From positions 1 through 20,326 of the forward strand of contig DAIERC010000490.1 of assembly GCA_027347125.1 (NCBI GenBank): a stretch of 20,326 bases of DNA. The letters run 5' to 3'. Below the pieces are notes generated by a model. It searched no databases, was not told the DNA's origin, and worked only from the letters and a program-made list of their open reading frames with translations. Positions 1 to 7,930 of this stretch are shown piece after piece; positions within the stretch are counted from its first letter, which is position 1; each line of letters opens with the position of its first letter. The stretch is from Ignavibacteriales bacterium (GTDB taxonomy: Bacteria; Bacteroidota; Ignavibacteria; Ignavibacteriales; Ignavibacteriaceae). A program made the position numbers and the translations under genes.

Positions 1-120
1 GAGATTGAAGAAATAATGAAGGATGAAGATTTCCTGGAGCAGAAGCAAAAAATAATGATGAATATGATTGAAGAACAAATACAGAACGAAAACATAGAAG
101 AGAATAACGATGCAGATTAG
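1..120 (+). CDS. scpB: C-terminal end of probable segregation and condensation protein B (5'-truncated)
   Basis: The window opens inside a reading frame in frame 1 that runs 39 codons to TAG at 118-120. The visible tail is almost all charged or amide residues (Glu, Asp, Lys, Gln, Asn) and ends in an acidic run. That fits the disordered acidic tail of many ScpB proteins but is not diagnostic by itself. The identification rests mainly on position: scpB is commonly directly upstream of an rluB-type pseudouridine synthase. ScpB would act with ScpA as the kleisin-associated subunit of the SMC chromosome-condensation complex. The next gene starts inside this one, with an 11-nt overlap (110-120), suggesting co-translation. 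The winged-helix core is outside the window, so the name is an inference. Confidence 0.5.
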   Translation, partial: EIEEIMKDEDFLEQKQKIMMNMIEEQIQNENIEENNDAD

Positions 121-820
121 ATTAAACAAGTATATCTCCGAAAGCGGAATAGCTTCAAGAAGAAAATCGGAAGAATTAATAACCCAGGGCAGGGTTGTTG
201 TTAATAATAAAATCGTATCCGATTTATCTTTCAAAATAGATATTGAACACGACGTTGTTGAAGTTGACGGCGAAAAAATTTCACCAAGAAGACATTTATA
301 CTTCGTGCTGAATAAACCTAAAGGATTTATCACTTCTACTTCCGATGAAAAAAAAAGAAATACCGTAGTTGAATTAATAAAGACTAAAGAAAAAATTTTC
401 CCGGTCGGAAGGCTTGATTATAATACTACCGGCGTATTGTTGTTAACTAACGACGGCGACTTTGCCAATTTCCTTACACATCCGAAACGTAGAGTGCCGA
501 GGGAGTACGAAGTTTGGCTGGATAGAATGCTGGAAGAAGAAGATCAGAAGAAATTATTAAAAGGAATATACATCGACGGAAAGAAAGGCGTATTTGCCGA
601 AGTAAAATTCCCGAATAAAAAAAATAGAAAGCTTGTAAACGTTGTTGGCGAAGAAGGCCGGAATCATTTTGTTAAAAACATGTTCCGCACTTTAGGTTAC
701 ACTGTTAACGGTTTAAACAGGAAAAGTTTTGCCGGTATAAAAGCTGAAATTCCGCTGGGAGCGTACCGGTCACTAACTAAGGATGAAATTACAAAAGTAA
801 TTGCCGCATATGAAAAATAG
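110..820 (+). CDS. rluB: RluB/RsuA-family rRNA pseudouridine synthase
   Basis: A 236-aa enzyme predicted to isomerise a uridine to pseudouridine in rRNA; RluB in other bacteria modifies 23S rRNA in the peptidyl-transferase region. Residues 1 to about 48 form an S4 RNA-binding domain (RLNKYISESGIASRRKSEE, followed by a GRVVVN-type strand). The synthase domain carries the RsuA-family catalytic motif GRLDYNTTGVLLLTNDG, with the nucleophilic Asp at residue 103, and a preceding NKPKG segment. The length is close to the family norm, slightly short because it lacks the basic C-terminal tail of enterobacterial RluB. The ATG at 110 overlaps the upstream stop by 11 nt, and no strong Shine-Dalgarno is visible, so translational coupling is likely. 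Distinguishing RluB from RluE, RluF or RsuA by eye is not secure, but RluB is the usual member beside scpB. Confidence 0.85.
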   Translation: MQIRLNKYISESGIASRRKSEELITQGRVVVNNKIVSDLSFKIDIEHDVVEVDGEKISPRRHLYFVLNKPKGFITSTSDEKKRNTVVELIKTKEKIFPVGRLDYNTTGVLLLTNDGDFANFLTHPKRRVPREYEVWLDRMLEEEDQKKLLKGIYIDGKKGVFAEVKFPNKKNRKLVNVVGEEGRNHFVKNMFRTLGYTVNGLNRKSFAGIKAEIPLGAYRSLTKDEITKVIAAYEK

Positions 821-2312
821 ATATGTTCTAATTCTAATATTTCTTATTATCGCTTCGCTCAAAGTATTTTCGCAGGAAACTCTGAAGGATACTACCGCAA
901 GATATGCTTATTCCACAATACCCGAATTTTGGGCCCAGATGAACGATATATTCGATGATCCGAACTTCGGAAATGCCGAGTGGAGTGTTGTTATACAGTC
1001 ACTTGAAACAGGCGAATATTTTTACAAACGAAATGAAGACAAATTATTAATCCCGGCATCAAACTTAAAATTATTTACAACCGCTGCCGGATTAATTTTA
1101 TTGGGTCACGATTACCGATTCAAAACTAATCTCTTTATTAACGGAAAAATTGACGGATCGGTTCTTAAAGGCGATTTGGTTGTGCAAGGCCGCGGCGATC
1201 CGACAATTTCCGGGCGTTTTTATGATGACGATATGTTAAAAGTTTATAACAACTGGGCCGACTCGCTTCTTAATCTCGGTATTGATGAAATTACCGGCAA
1301 CCTGATTGGCGATGATAACGCATTTGATGAACAGGGCCTGGGCACCGGCTGGCGATGGGATTATGAAAGCAACTGGTTCGCGGCTCCTTCAAGCGCAATC
1401 TCGTTTAATGATAATTGCGTAGATGTTATCGTTTATGTTAACAAGGAAACAAAACAACCGGAAGTTAAGATACTGCCTAATACAAAATATATTATTGTAA
1501 TTAATAAAGTGGCAACCGTTCCGGCCGATTCAACTACATCAATAAATGTTTACAGGGATGTAGGCACCAACGTTGTTACTGTTTTCGGTACAATAAAAAA
1601 TAATTCCGATTCGGTTAAAACATATGTTACCGTTAATAACCCCACGCAATATGCTATGGTTGTTCTTAAAGATGTGCTGAAGAAAAAAGGTATTACTATC
1701 GACGGTTACCCGATTGATGTTGATGATATCTCGGCGCCTCTTGATTACTCTAAGATGGTACCGTTGTTTACACAATATTCGCCGCCGTTAAGAGAAATAA
1801 TAAAAGTTATTAATAAAAACAGTCAAAATTTATTTGCCGAGCAGCTCCTGAAAACAATCGGCCTGGAAACACGCGGATTCGGTTCCGCGCACAACGGTAT
1901 TGCCGCCGAGTATAATTTATTTAAAGAGATGGGCATAAACCCTGAAGGTATGAATATTGTAGACGGCAGCGGCCTTTCGAGTTTAAACCTGGTTACAACC
2001 AGGCAAATTGTAACTCTGTTAAGTTATATGTATAAGAGTAAATATTTTATCCCTTTTTACAATTCTTTACCTATTGCCGGAGTTGACGGAACACTTGGGG
2101 ACAGAATGCAAAATACCAAAGCACAAGGACGAGTTAGAGCCAAACCCGGTTTTCTTGAAAACGTTAGAGCGCTTTCCGGCTATGCTTTAACCGGCGATAA
2201 CGAACCCGTGGCGTTTTCTATTATTGTAAATAATTTTATTGTGCCTGTTAAACTGGCCGAAAATATTCAAGATTTAGTATGTTTGCGTCTGGCAAACTTC
2301 AAAAGAAAATAA
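810..2312 (+). CDS. dacB: D-alanyl-D-alanine carboxypeptidase/endopeptidase, PBP4 (DacB, peptidase S13) type
   Basis: A 500-aa periplasmic peptidoglycan hydrolase that would cleave terminal D-Ala or DD-crosslinks. I start it at ATG 810, not the in-frame TTG at 801, because the protein then begins with a clean signal peptide (MKNRYVLILIFLIIASLKVFSQ). This start overlaps the rluB stop by 11 nt, the same arrangement as scpB/rluB. Active-site motif 1 is PASNLK, with the acylated Ser at residue 84 and Lys at 87. Motif 2 is SQN at 338-340. The third motif, normally KTG, reads KPG at 445-447, followed by a family-typical stretch ending in LSGYALTG. The GDP-rich insert between motifs 1 and 2 (VVQGRGDPTISGR) is characteristic of PBP4. 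The frame is otherwise intact, so the Thr to Pro change is the one oddity. The family assignment is strong; full catalytic competence is less certain. Confidence 0.87.
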   Translation: MKNRYVLILIFLIIASLKVFSQETLKDTTARYAYSTIPEFWAQMNDIFDDPNFGNAEWSVVIQSLETGEYFYKRNEDKLLIPASNLKLFTTAAGLILLGHDYRFKTNLFINGKIDGSVLKGDLVVQGRGDPTISGRFYDDDMLKVYNNWADSLLNLGIDEITGNLIGDDNAFDEQGLGTGWRWDYESNWFAAPSSAISFNDNCVDVIVYVNKETKQPEVKILPNTKYIIVINKVATVPADSTTSINVYRDVGTNVVTVFGTIKNNSDSVKTYVTVNNPTQYAMVVLKDVLKKKGITIDGYPIDVDDISAPLDYSKMVPLFTQYSPPLREIIKVINKNSQNLFAEQLLKTIGLETRGFGSAHNGIAAEYNLFKEMGINPEGMNIVDGSGLSSLNLVTTRQIVTLLSYMYKSKYFIPFYNSLPIAGVDGTLGDRMQNTKAQGRVRAKPGFLENVRALSGYALTGDNEPVAFSIIVNNFIVPVKLAENIQDLVCLRLANFKRK

Positions 2313-2313
2313 C

Positions 2314-2318
2314 GGAGG
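2314..2318 (+). promoter_or_regulatory. Ribosome binding site for lysS
   Basis: GGAGG lies 4 nt before a GTG codon at 2323 in the 10-nt gap after dacB. It is one of the few strong Shine-Dalgarno matches in the window. It supports a GTG start for lysS, since no in-frame ATG occurs near the N-terminus. Confidence 0.75.
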
Positions 2319-2322
2319 ATAA

Positions 2323-3834
2323 GTGGATAACAATATTCAACAAGATGTTAATGTTTTGATAAAGAGACGATATGAAGAACTGGAGGAACTAAAAGCAAAA
2401 GGGTTCGAACCGTTTGCCTATTCCTTTGATGTTGATTCCGACTCGGAAGATATAAAAAATAATTTTCAGGAAGAGCCTAAACGTAACGTTAAAATAGCCG
2501 GACGAATTATGGCTTTGCGCAGAATGGGCAAAGCTTCTTTTACGCATCTTCAAGATCAAAAAGGCAGGATACAGGTATATCTTAGAAAAGACGATATCGG
2601 CGAAGCCTATGATGCTTTTAAGCTGCTGGATATCGGAGATATTATAGGTGTTGAAGGTTTTGTATTTAAAACTAAAACCGGCGAAATCTCGGTTCATGTT
2701 ACTTCAATGACGCTTCTTGCCAAATCTTTACGCCCTATGCCTATCGCAAAAGAGGCTGTAGATGAAAACGGTAACAAAATTATTTACGACCAGTTTGCCG
2801 ATAAAGAGCTAAGATACAGGCAAAGATATGTAGACCTGATTGTTAACCCTGAAATAAAAGATGTTTTTCTAAAACGAAGCAGGATAATTACCACTATAAG
2901 AAGTTTTCTGGATGCCGGCGGTTACTTGGAAGTAGAGACTCCTATTTTGCAGCCTCTTTACGGAGGTGCTGCGGCCAGGCCGTTCATAACGCACCACAAC
3001 ACTCTTGATACCGATTTATACCTAAGAATAGCAGATGAGCTGTATCTTAAAAGACTGATAGTCGGCGGGTTTAATGGTGTTTATGAAATTTCCAAAGACT
3101 TTAGGAATGAGGGTATGGACAGAACACATAACCCTGAATTTACGATGATGGAAATTTACGTTTCTTATAAAGATTATAACTGGATGATGTCGTTTGTTGA
3201 AAGCATGATTCATAAAGTTTGCACTGAAGTTTTCGGCACGCTCGAGTTTGAATTTGAAGGACAAAAAATAATTTTTAATACTCCGTGGCAGCGTGTATCA
3301 ATGATTGACGCGATAAAAGAAAAAACCGGTGTTGACGTATTAACTGCCGGCGCGAATGAGTTAAAAGCAGTTGCAAAGAAATTCGGAGCCGATGTGGAAG
3401 GTCTTGAAAGTAAAGGCAAACTGATTGACGAAATTTTCAGCGCGGCGGTTCAACCCGATTTAATACAACCGACATTTGTAATTGATTATCCGCTTGAATT
3501 ATCCCCGCTGGCTAAAAAGCATAGAACAAAAGAAGGTGTTGTGGAAAGATTTGAAGGTTACGTTGCAGGCAGGGAAATTTGTAACGCTTTTTCCGAATTG
3601 AACGATCCGATCGATCAGAAATCTAGATTTGAGGGACAGGTAAAAGCCCGTGAAGAAGGCGATGATGAAGCTCATCAAATTGATGAAGATTTTATTCGGG
3701 CTCTGGAATATGGAATGCCGCCAACCGCTGGTTTGGGCGTTGGCATCGATCGCCTGGTTATGTTGTTAACCAATCAATCTTCAATTAGAGATGTATTATT
3801 CTTTCCGCAAATGAAACCTGAAATAAAAAAATAG
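2323..3834 (+). CDS. lysS: Lysyl-tRNA synthetase, class II
   Basis: A 503-aa cytosolic enzyme that charges tRNA-Lys with lysine, almost exactly the length of E. coli LysS (505 aa). An N-terminal OB-fold anticodon-binding domain spans roughly residues 55-150 (RIMALRRMGKASFTHLQDQ is its typical start). The class II catalytic domain follows. The motif 1 region includes a GGAAARPF segment; motif 2 reads FRNEGMDRTHNPEFTMME from residue 260, with the ATP-contacting Arg at 261; motif 3 reads GLGVGIDRLVMLL from residue 470, with Arg at 477. The GTG start is chosen because GGAGG precedes it. It follows dacB by 10 nt, so it probably shares that transcript, and an intrinsic terminator begins 17 nt after its stop codon. 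Nothing is missing or unusual in the protein. Confidence 0.97.
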   Translation: MDNNIQQDVNVLIKRRYEELEELKAKGFEPFAYSFDVDSDSEDIKNNFQEEPKRNVKIAGRIMALRRMGKASFTHLQDQKGRIQVYLRKDDIGEAYDAFKLLDIGDIIGVEGFVFKTKTGEISVHVTSMTLLAKSLRPMPIAKEAVDENGNKIIYDQFADKELRYRQRYVDLIVNPEIKDVFLKRSRIITTIRSFLDAGGYLEVETPILQPLYGGAAARPFITHHNTLDTDLYLRIADELYLKRLIVGGFNGVYEISKDFRNEGMDRTHNPEFTMMEIYVSYKDYNWMMSFVESMIHKVCTEVFGTLEFEFEGQKIIFNTPWQRVSMIDAIKEKTGVDVLTAGANELKAVAKKFGADVEGLESKGKLIDEIFSAAVQPDLIQPTFVIDYPLELSPLAKKHRTKEGVVERFEGYVAGREICNAFSELNDPIDQKSRFEGQVKAREEGDDEAHQIDEDFIRALEYGMPPTAGLGVGIDRLVMLLTNQSSIRDVLFFPQMKPEIKK

Positions 3835-3850
3835 TTACCTTATAATTTGG

Positions 3851-3896
3851 GCAGAAGCGAAATACAAAATGTATAACAGCTTCTGCTTTTTTGTTT
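3851..3896 (+). terminator. Intrinsic terminator after lysS
   Basis: A perfect 8-bp stem (GCAGAAGC 3851-3858 with GCTTCTGC 3879-3886) is followed at once by TTTTTTGTTTT. The 20-nt loop can fold further through ATAC (3862-3865) and GTAT (3871-3874). It would end the scpB-rluB-dacB-lysS transcript. An ATG at 3869 lies in the loop and is in frame with the next gene, but starting there would make the protein's N-terminus the terminator itself, so I reject that start. Confidence 0.85.
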
Positions 3897-3925
3897 TACA
3901 TTTTAAACAGATATTTTTTTGCCAG

Positions 3926-4654
3926 ATGAAGTACAGCATTATTATACCGACATTAAATGAAGAAAAACTGCTCCCGGAATTACTTAAACAAATTAATAAC
4001 CCGGAATTAAGGTCTAAATTTGATATCGAAATAATTGTATCTGACGGCGGAAGTAAAGATAAAACAATTGAACTGGCGCTGGATTCATCCGACATAATAA
4101 AAGTTCATACTTTGCAGGAGCGACAGAATATTGCCGGCGGAAGAAATGCCGGAGCCAAATATGCATCAGGCGAAATATTAATCTTTGTAAATGGTGATGT
4201 TCTGGTTCCTGATATTATTGATTTCTTCAAATACATAGAATCTAATTTTGTTAACAGCAAATATCTCGGAATGACGTGTCGTGTAAAAGTATTTCCTTCG
4301 GAAGAAATTTTACTTGATAAATTATACCATGCCGGTTACAACAGCTATTTTAGGATGCTAAACTCGCTCGGTTTAGGTATGGGCCGCGGCGAATGTCAGA
4401 TAGTAAGAAAAGAAGTATTTGTAAAAGTAAACGGCTACAATGAAAAATTGGCGGCCGGCGAAGATTTCGATTTATTTAGAAGGATAAGGCAGCTGGGTAA
4501 AATATTATACGCAAAAGATATCCGTGTTTATGAATCGCCTAGAAGATTTAGAAAAATTGGATATAAAGGGGTAACCTGGAGCTGGGTAAAAAACGGTTTT
4601 TCTGTTCTTTTAAAAAACAAATCAATATCAAAAGAATGGGAGCAGGTACGATAA
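3926..4654 (+). CDS. Family 2 glycosyltransferase (GT-A fold)
   Basis: A 242-aa soluble glycosyltransferase, probably transferring a sugar from a nucleotide donor to a lipid or envelope glycan; donor and acceptor cannot be read from sequence. The N-terminus MKYSIIIPTLNEE is the classic GT2 opening strand, and SDGGSKDKT (Asp 40) matches the nucleotide-binding motif. The usual DXD metal-binding site appears as NGD (89-91) after a hydrophobic strand. The acceptor-side acidic pair is present in AAGEDFDLFRR (Glu 179, Asp 180). No transmembrane helix is evident, so it is likely cytosolic or peripheral at the inner membrane. I chose ATG 3926 over the upstream ATG 3869 because the latter lies inside the lysS terminator and would add a non-homologous leader. 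The TTG start of the next gene lies 1 nt past its stop, so the two are likely co-expressed. Confidence 0.85.
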   Translation: MKYSIIIPTLNEEKLLPELLKQINNPELRSKFDIEIIVSDGGSKDKTIELALDSSDIIKVHTLQERQNIAGGRNAGAKYASGEILIFVNGDVLVPDIIDFFKYIESNFVNSKYLGMTCRVKVFPSEEILLDKLYHAGYNSYFRMLNSLGLGMGRGECQIVRKEVFVKVNGYNEKLAAGEDFDLFRRIRQLGKILYAKDIRVYESPRRFRKIGYKGVTWSWVKNGFSVLLKNKSISKEWEQVR

Positions 4655-4655
4655 A

Positions 4656-6308
4656 TTGAAAAAGATATTATTTATTCTCTTTTTGATGAGCATACATTTA
4701 CTTGCTCAAGATGATTATATAAGCGTTAATAACCAGGTTTACGGTTTCCTAGAAAGAATGGAATCCATGCATTTTATTTCAGGATATAATTCTTTTGAAG
4801 TTCCCAAACCGCGTAAAGAAATTGTTAATTATCTGAAACATGTAATTGAGAATGAAAGCAAGCTGGATAAAACGGATTATAATATTTTGCAGGATTTAAA
4901 AACAGAGTTCGAGTTTGAACTGTACGGCACTTTAACTAATTCGCGGGCAATATTAGGGAACGGTGAGTACGACCCATTTTCGCAAGACAACAAATATCTT
5001 TACTACTACAGCAAACCTGGTAAAGCTAATTTATTTATCAACCTACTTGGCGAAGGCGAATTTATTTCCCAAAATATTTACTCCGGTGGAAACAATTCTT
5101 CCGCGGCGCTTGGAATTATCGGCGGGAAAATTGAAGGCACCTTCCTTAACCATTTCGGATTTTCTATTAAAGGTACAAACGGAAAAATATTCGGCAGTAA
5201 AGATGTTGCCAAGTTAAGACCAGATGTAAACACCAGTTTTAAAATTACGGATTTTTCCAATTCCTCTTTCTTTGATGAGACCGAAGGTTATTTAACAGCC
5301 GATTACGATATGCTCAGGTTTAAATTCGGTACGGACAAAATGCAAATTGGTTACGGGCCAGTGAAATCCATTCTAGACGATATGGCTCCGCCGTTTACCT
5401 ATCTTGCTTTCAACATCCATTACGATTTTTTTGAATTCTCTTACTTCCACGGAAAGCTTCTCGGGAACAGCTACGAGCAGCAAGATTCTGTTTACGGCAG
5501 TACAACGGTTATCTCCGAGAAATATATCGGCTATCATCGCTTGGGATTTAATCTTTCCAACGCCGTAAATTTTGGTGTAGGCGAAATAATCTTATACGGC
5601 GACAGACCTTTGGATCTTTCTTATCTCAATCCCTTTACTTTTTATAAATCCGTTGAACACGCAAACAGAGACCGAGATAATTCATTTTTATTTTTCGACT
5701 TCAATAATAAATCTATTGAAGGCTTAAAATTATATACCACACTTTTGATTGATGATATTGATTTCGGAAAACTTGGTACAGGATGGTACGGCAACCAAAC
5801 CCTGTTCGATCTCGGGCTTTATTCCGCTAATCTTTATAAAATATTACCGCTTGATTTCCGTTTAGAGTACACAAAAATCGATCCTTACGTTCATACACAT
5901 CGCCTGGGTAATACTAATTTCACAAACTACGGTTATAATCTCGGTTCAATATTAAAACCCAACAGCGAAATATTTTTAGCCGAATTAAACTACCAGATAA
6001 ATTATAGATTAAAAGTAACGGCAAGCTTTTCATATATTCTTCACGGAGCAAACCCCGTACTTGCCGATGGAACTATTATAAATGTTGGCGGAGATGAAGC
6101 TTTGGGTCATCGCGTATTCGATTCCGAAACAGTTCACCTGCTTGACGGTGATTTGGAATACTCAAGGATATTATCCGCTTCTTTAAATTTTGAGCCGTAC
6201 AAACAAATATTTCTAACTTTAAAATTTATGTATCTTAACGAGTCGCTGCAAAACTCTGTAAGTAACAGGCAATTGCAAAGTTATTTGGATTTATCGGTAA
6301 TGTTGTAA
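4656..6308 (+). CDS. Wzi-like outer-membrane beta-barrel protein (capsule-assembly family)
   Basis: A 550-aa exported protein, probably an outer-membrane beta-barrel of the Wzi type, a family that in other bacteria helps anchor capsular polysaccharide at the surface. The start is a TTG at 4656, giving a clear signal peptide (MKKILFILFLMSIHLLAQ). A helical N-terminal segment follows, then long alternating polar/hydrophobic strands rich in Tyr, Phe, Gly and Asn. Several segments look family-like, including KFGTDKMQIGYGP and NPFTFYKSVEH. The protein ends in a short strand closing with hydrophobic residues (LDLSVML), as expected for a barrel recognised by the BAM machinery. It follows the glycosyltransferase by 1 nt, which fits a surface-polysaccharide role, though no other capsule genes are present. 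Barrel topology is fairly safe; the Wzi family name is by recognition and less certain. Confidence 0.6.
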   Translation: MKKILFILFLMSIHLLAQDDYISVNNQVYGFLERMESMHFISGYNSFEVPKPRKEIVNYLKHVIENESKLDKTDYNILQDLKTEFEFELYGTLTNSRAILGNGEYDPFSQDNKYLYYYSKPGKANLFINLLGEGEFISQNIYSGGNNSSAALGIIGGKIEGTFLNHFGFSIKGTNGKIFGSKDVAKLRPDVNTSFKITDFSNSSFFDETEGYLTADYDMLRFKFGTDKMQIGYGPVKSILDDMAPPFTYLAFNIHYDFFEFSYFHGKLLGNSYEQQDSVYGSTTVISEKYIGYHRLGFNLSNAVNFGVGEIILYGDRPLDLSYLNPFTFYKSVEHANRDRDNSFLFFDFNNKSIEGLKLYTTLLIDDIDFGKLGTGWYGNQTLFDLGLYSANLYKILPLDFRLEYTKIDPYVHTHRLGNTNFTNYGYNLGSILKPNSEIFLAELNYQINYRLKVTASFSYILHGANPVLADGTIINVGGDEALGHRVFDSETVHLLDGDLEYSRILSASLNFEPYKQIFLTLKFMYLNESLQNSVSNRQLQSYLDLSVML

Positions 6309-6316
6309 TTAATATT

Positions 6317-7930
6317 ATGAAGTTAAAAAATTTTAAAATACCGTATAGCATAATAATCCTAACGCTGGGCATTATCCTTGGAATTTTAATACAGCGTGTT
6401 TTTTCTGATGATAATCTTCATAATGGCTTAACAAAATTAAGCGATGTTTTAACCTATACGGAAAAATATTATGTAGATAAAGTAGATTCGCAAAAATTGG
6501 TGGTAGCCGCAATAAACGGTATGTTGGGCAAATTAGATCCTCATTCGGTTTATATTTCTCCTAAACAACTCATGTCTGTTGAAGAATCATTTAGGGGCGA
6601 CTTTGACGGTGTTGGAATTGAGTTCCAAATAATTAATGATACAATAACGGTAGTATCTCCCATAACAGGCGGCCCAAGCGAAATGCTAGGTATTCAGCCG
6701 GGAGATAAAATCGTAAAGATAAATGGAACAGACGCTGTCGGCTTTACGAATGATGATGTAAGAGCGAAATTGCGCGGCAAATCCGGAACTAAAGTTCAGG
6801 TTACTATCGTTCGTTACGGCACAAAGAACCCGATTGTTTATGAAATTACCCGGGCAAGAATTCCTTTGTACTCTGTAGACACTCATTTTATATATGACGG
6901 CAATACAGGTTATGTAAGCTTGTCTAAATTTTCGGAGACAACCTTTGCAGAACTTGACAGCGCTTTGAATGATTTGAAAAACAGGGGAATGAAGCAACTT
7001 GTGCTTGATTTAAGAGGCAACCCAGGGGGATATCTTAATCAAGCAGTTAAAGTTGTAAATCTATTTATCGATAAAAATAAATTGATTGTTTATACAAAAG
7101 GCAGAAGGCCAGAGTTTGATGAGGAATATAAAGCATCAGAGCCTGCTGAGTTTAAATATTTACCGTTAATTATTCTGGTTAACAAAGGCAGCGCCTCGGC
7201 GAGTGAGATTGTGTCCGGTGCTATGCAAGACTGGGACAGAGCATTAATCGTTGGTGAAACAACTTTTGGCAAAGGGCTGGTACAACGCCAATTTCCTTTA
7301 CCTGATAACTCAGCGTTTAGACTTACGATTGCACGCTATTATACGCCTTCCGGCAGACTTATACAGCGAGATTATAAAGATCTAAAAAGCACCACCGAGT
7401 ATTACGAAGAAGCCGGCAACGATAAAGAGAAAGACGGTAATAACCTGGAACATACTGCCGAGAAAGACTCTGCTTTGCCTAAATTTAAGACTCACGACGG
7501 CAGGATTGTTTACGGCGGCGGCGGGATTACTCCGGATTACATTATAAAATCCGGCAGCATATCAGATTATACTATTCAATTAATGAAGAATAATATTTTC
7601 TATCAGTTTATATTGAATTATTTGGATACACATAAAAAAGATATTCAAACGGAATATGGAAACGATCTTAAAAAATTTTCCAACGAGTTCTCATTTAAAA
7701 ATTCCGATTTGCTAAATTTTACCGGGTTTGCGCAAAGCAAAGGAATAAAGCTTAACCCCAAAGAATATGCCGCTGATAAAATTTTTATTTCAACAAGGCT
7801 TAAAGCCGAACTGGCTAGAACCTTTTGGAAAAGCAAAGGCTGGTACATGGTAATGCTAAAAGTAGACGACCAATTTCAAAAAGCATTATCATTGTTCGGT
7901 GAAGCTAAACAACTGGCAAATCTAAAATAA
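6317..7930 (+). CDS. S41 family C-terminal processing peptidase (CtpA/Prc-like)
   Basis: A 537-aa serine protease anchored by one N-terminal membrane helix (about residues 9-29) with its catalytic part in the periplasm. After a short helical region (GMLGKLDPHSVYISP) comes a PDZ domain (about 90-175, containing GVGIEF and GIQPGDKIVKING) that recognises C-termini of substrates. The peptidase core follows, with VLDLRGNPGG, GSASASEIVSGAMQD and GETTFGKGLVQ. The catalytic Ser is residue 294 and the Lys residue 319; their 25-residue spacing matches that of the E. coli Prc Ser-Lys dyad. About 170 residues after the core form a C-terminal extension seen in Bacteroidota-type members. Likely substrates are envelope or outer-membrane proteins, though none is identifiable here. 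It ends in TAATG, sharing one base with the next start codon. Confidence 0.92.
   Translation: MKLKNFKIPYSIIILTLGIILGILIQRVFSDDNLHNGLTKLSDVLTYTEKYYVDKVDSQKLVVAAINGMLGKLDPHSVYISPKQLMSVEESFRGDFDGVGIEFQIINDTITVVSPITGGPSEMLGIQPGDKIVKINGTDAVGFTNDDVRAKLRGKSGTKVQVTIVRYGTKNPIVYEITRARIPLYSVDTHFIYDGNTGYVSLSKFSETTFAELDSALNDLKNRGMKQLVLDLRGNPGGYLNQAVKVVNLFIDKNKLIVYTKGRRPEFDEEYKASEPAEFKYLPLIILVNKGSASASEIVSGAMQDWDRALIVGETTFGKGLVQRQFPLPDNSAFRLTIARYYTPSGRLIQRDYKDLKSTTEYYEEAGNDKEKDGNNLEHTAEKDSALPKFKTHDGRIVYGGGGITPDYIIKSGSISDYTIQLMKNNIFYQFILNYLDTHKKDIQTEYGNDLKKFSNEFSFKNSDLLNFTGFAQSKGIKLNPKEYAADKIFISTRLKAELARTFWKSKGWYMVMLKVDDQFQKALSLFGEAKQLANLK

Noticed and set aside
3887..3925. A promoter for the glycosyltransferase in the AT-rich stretch after the lysS terminator
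   Set aside because: Only weak -35-like (TTGTTT) and -10-like (TATTTT) matches exist in a T-rich tract that is already explained by the terminator.
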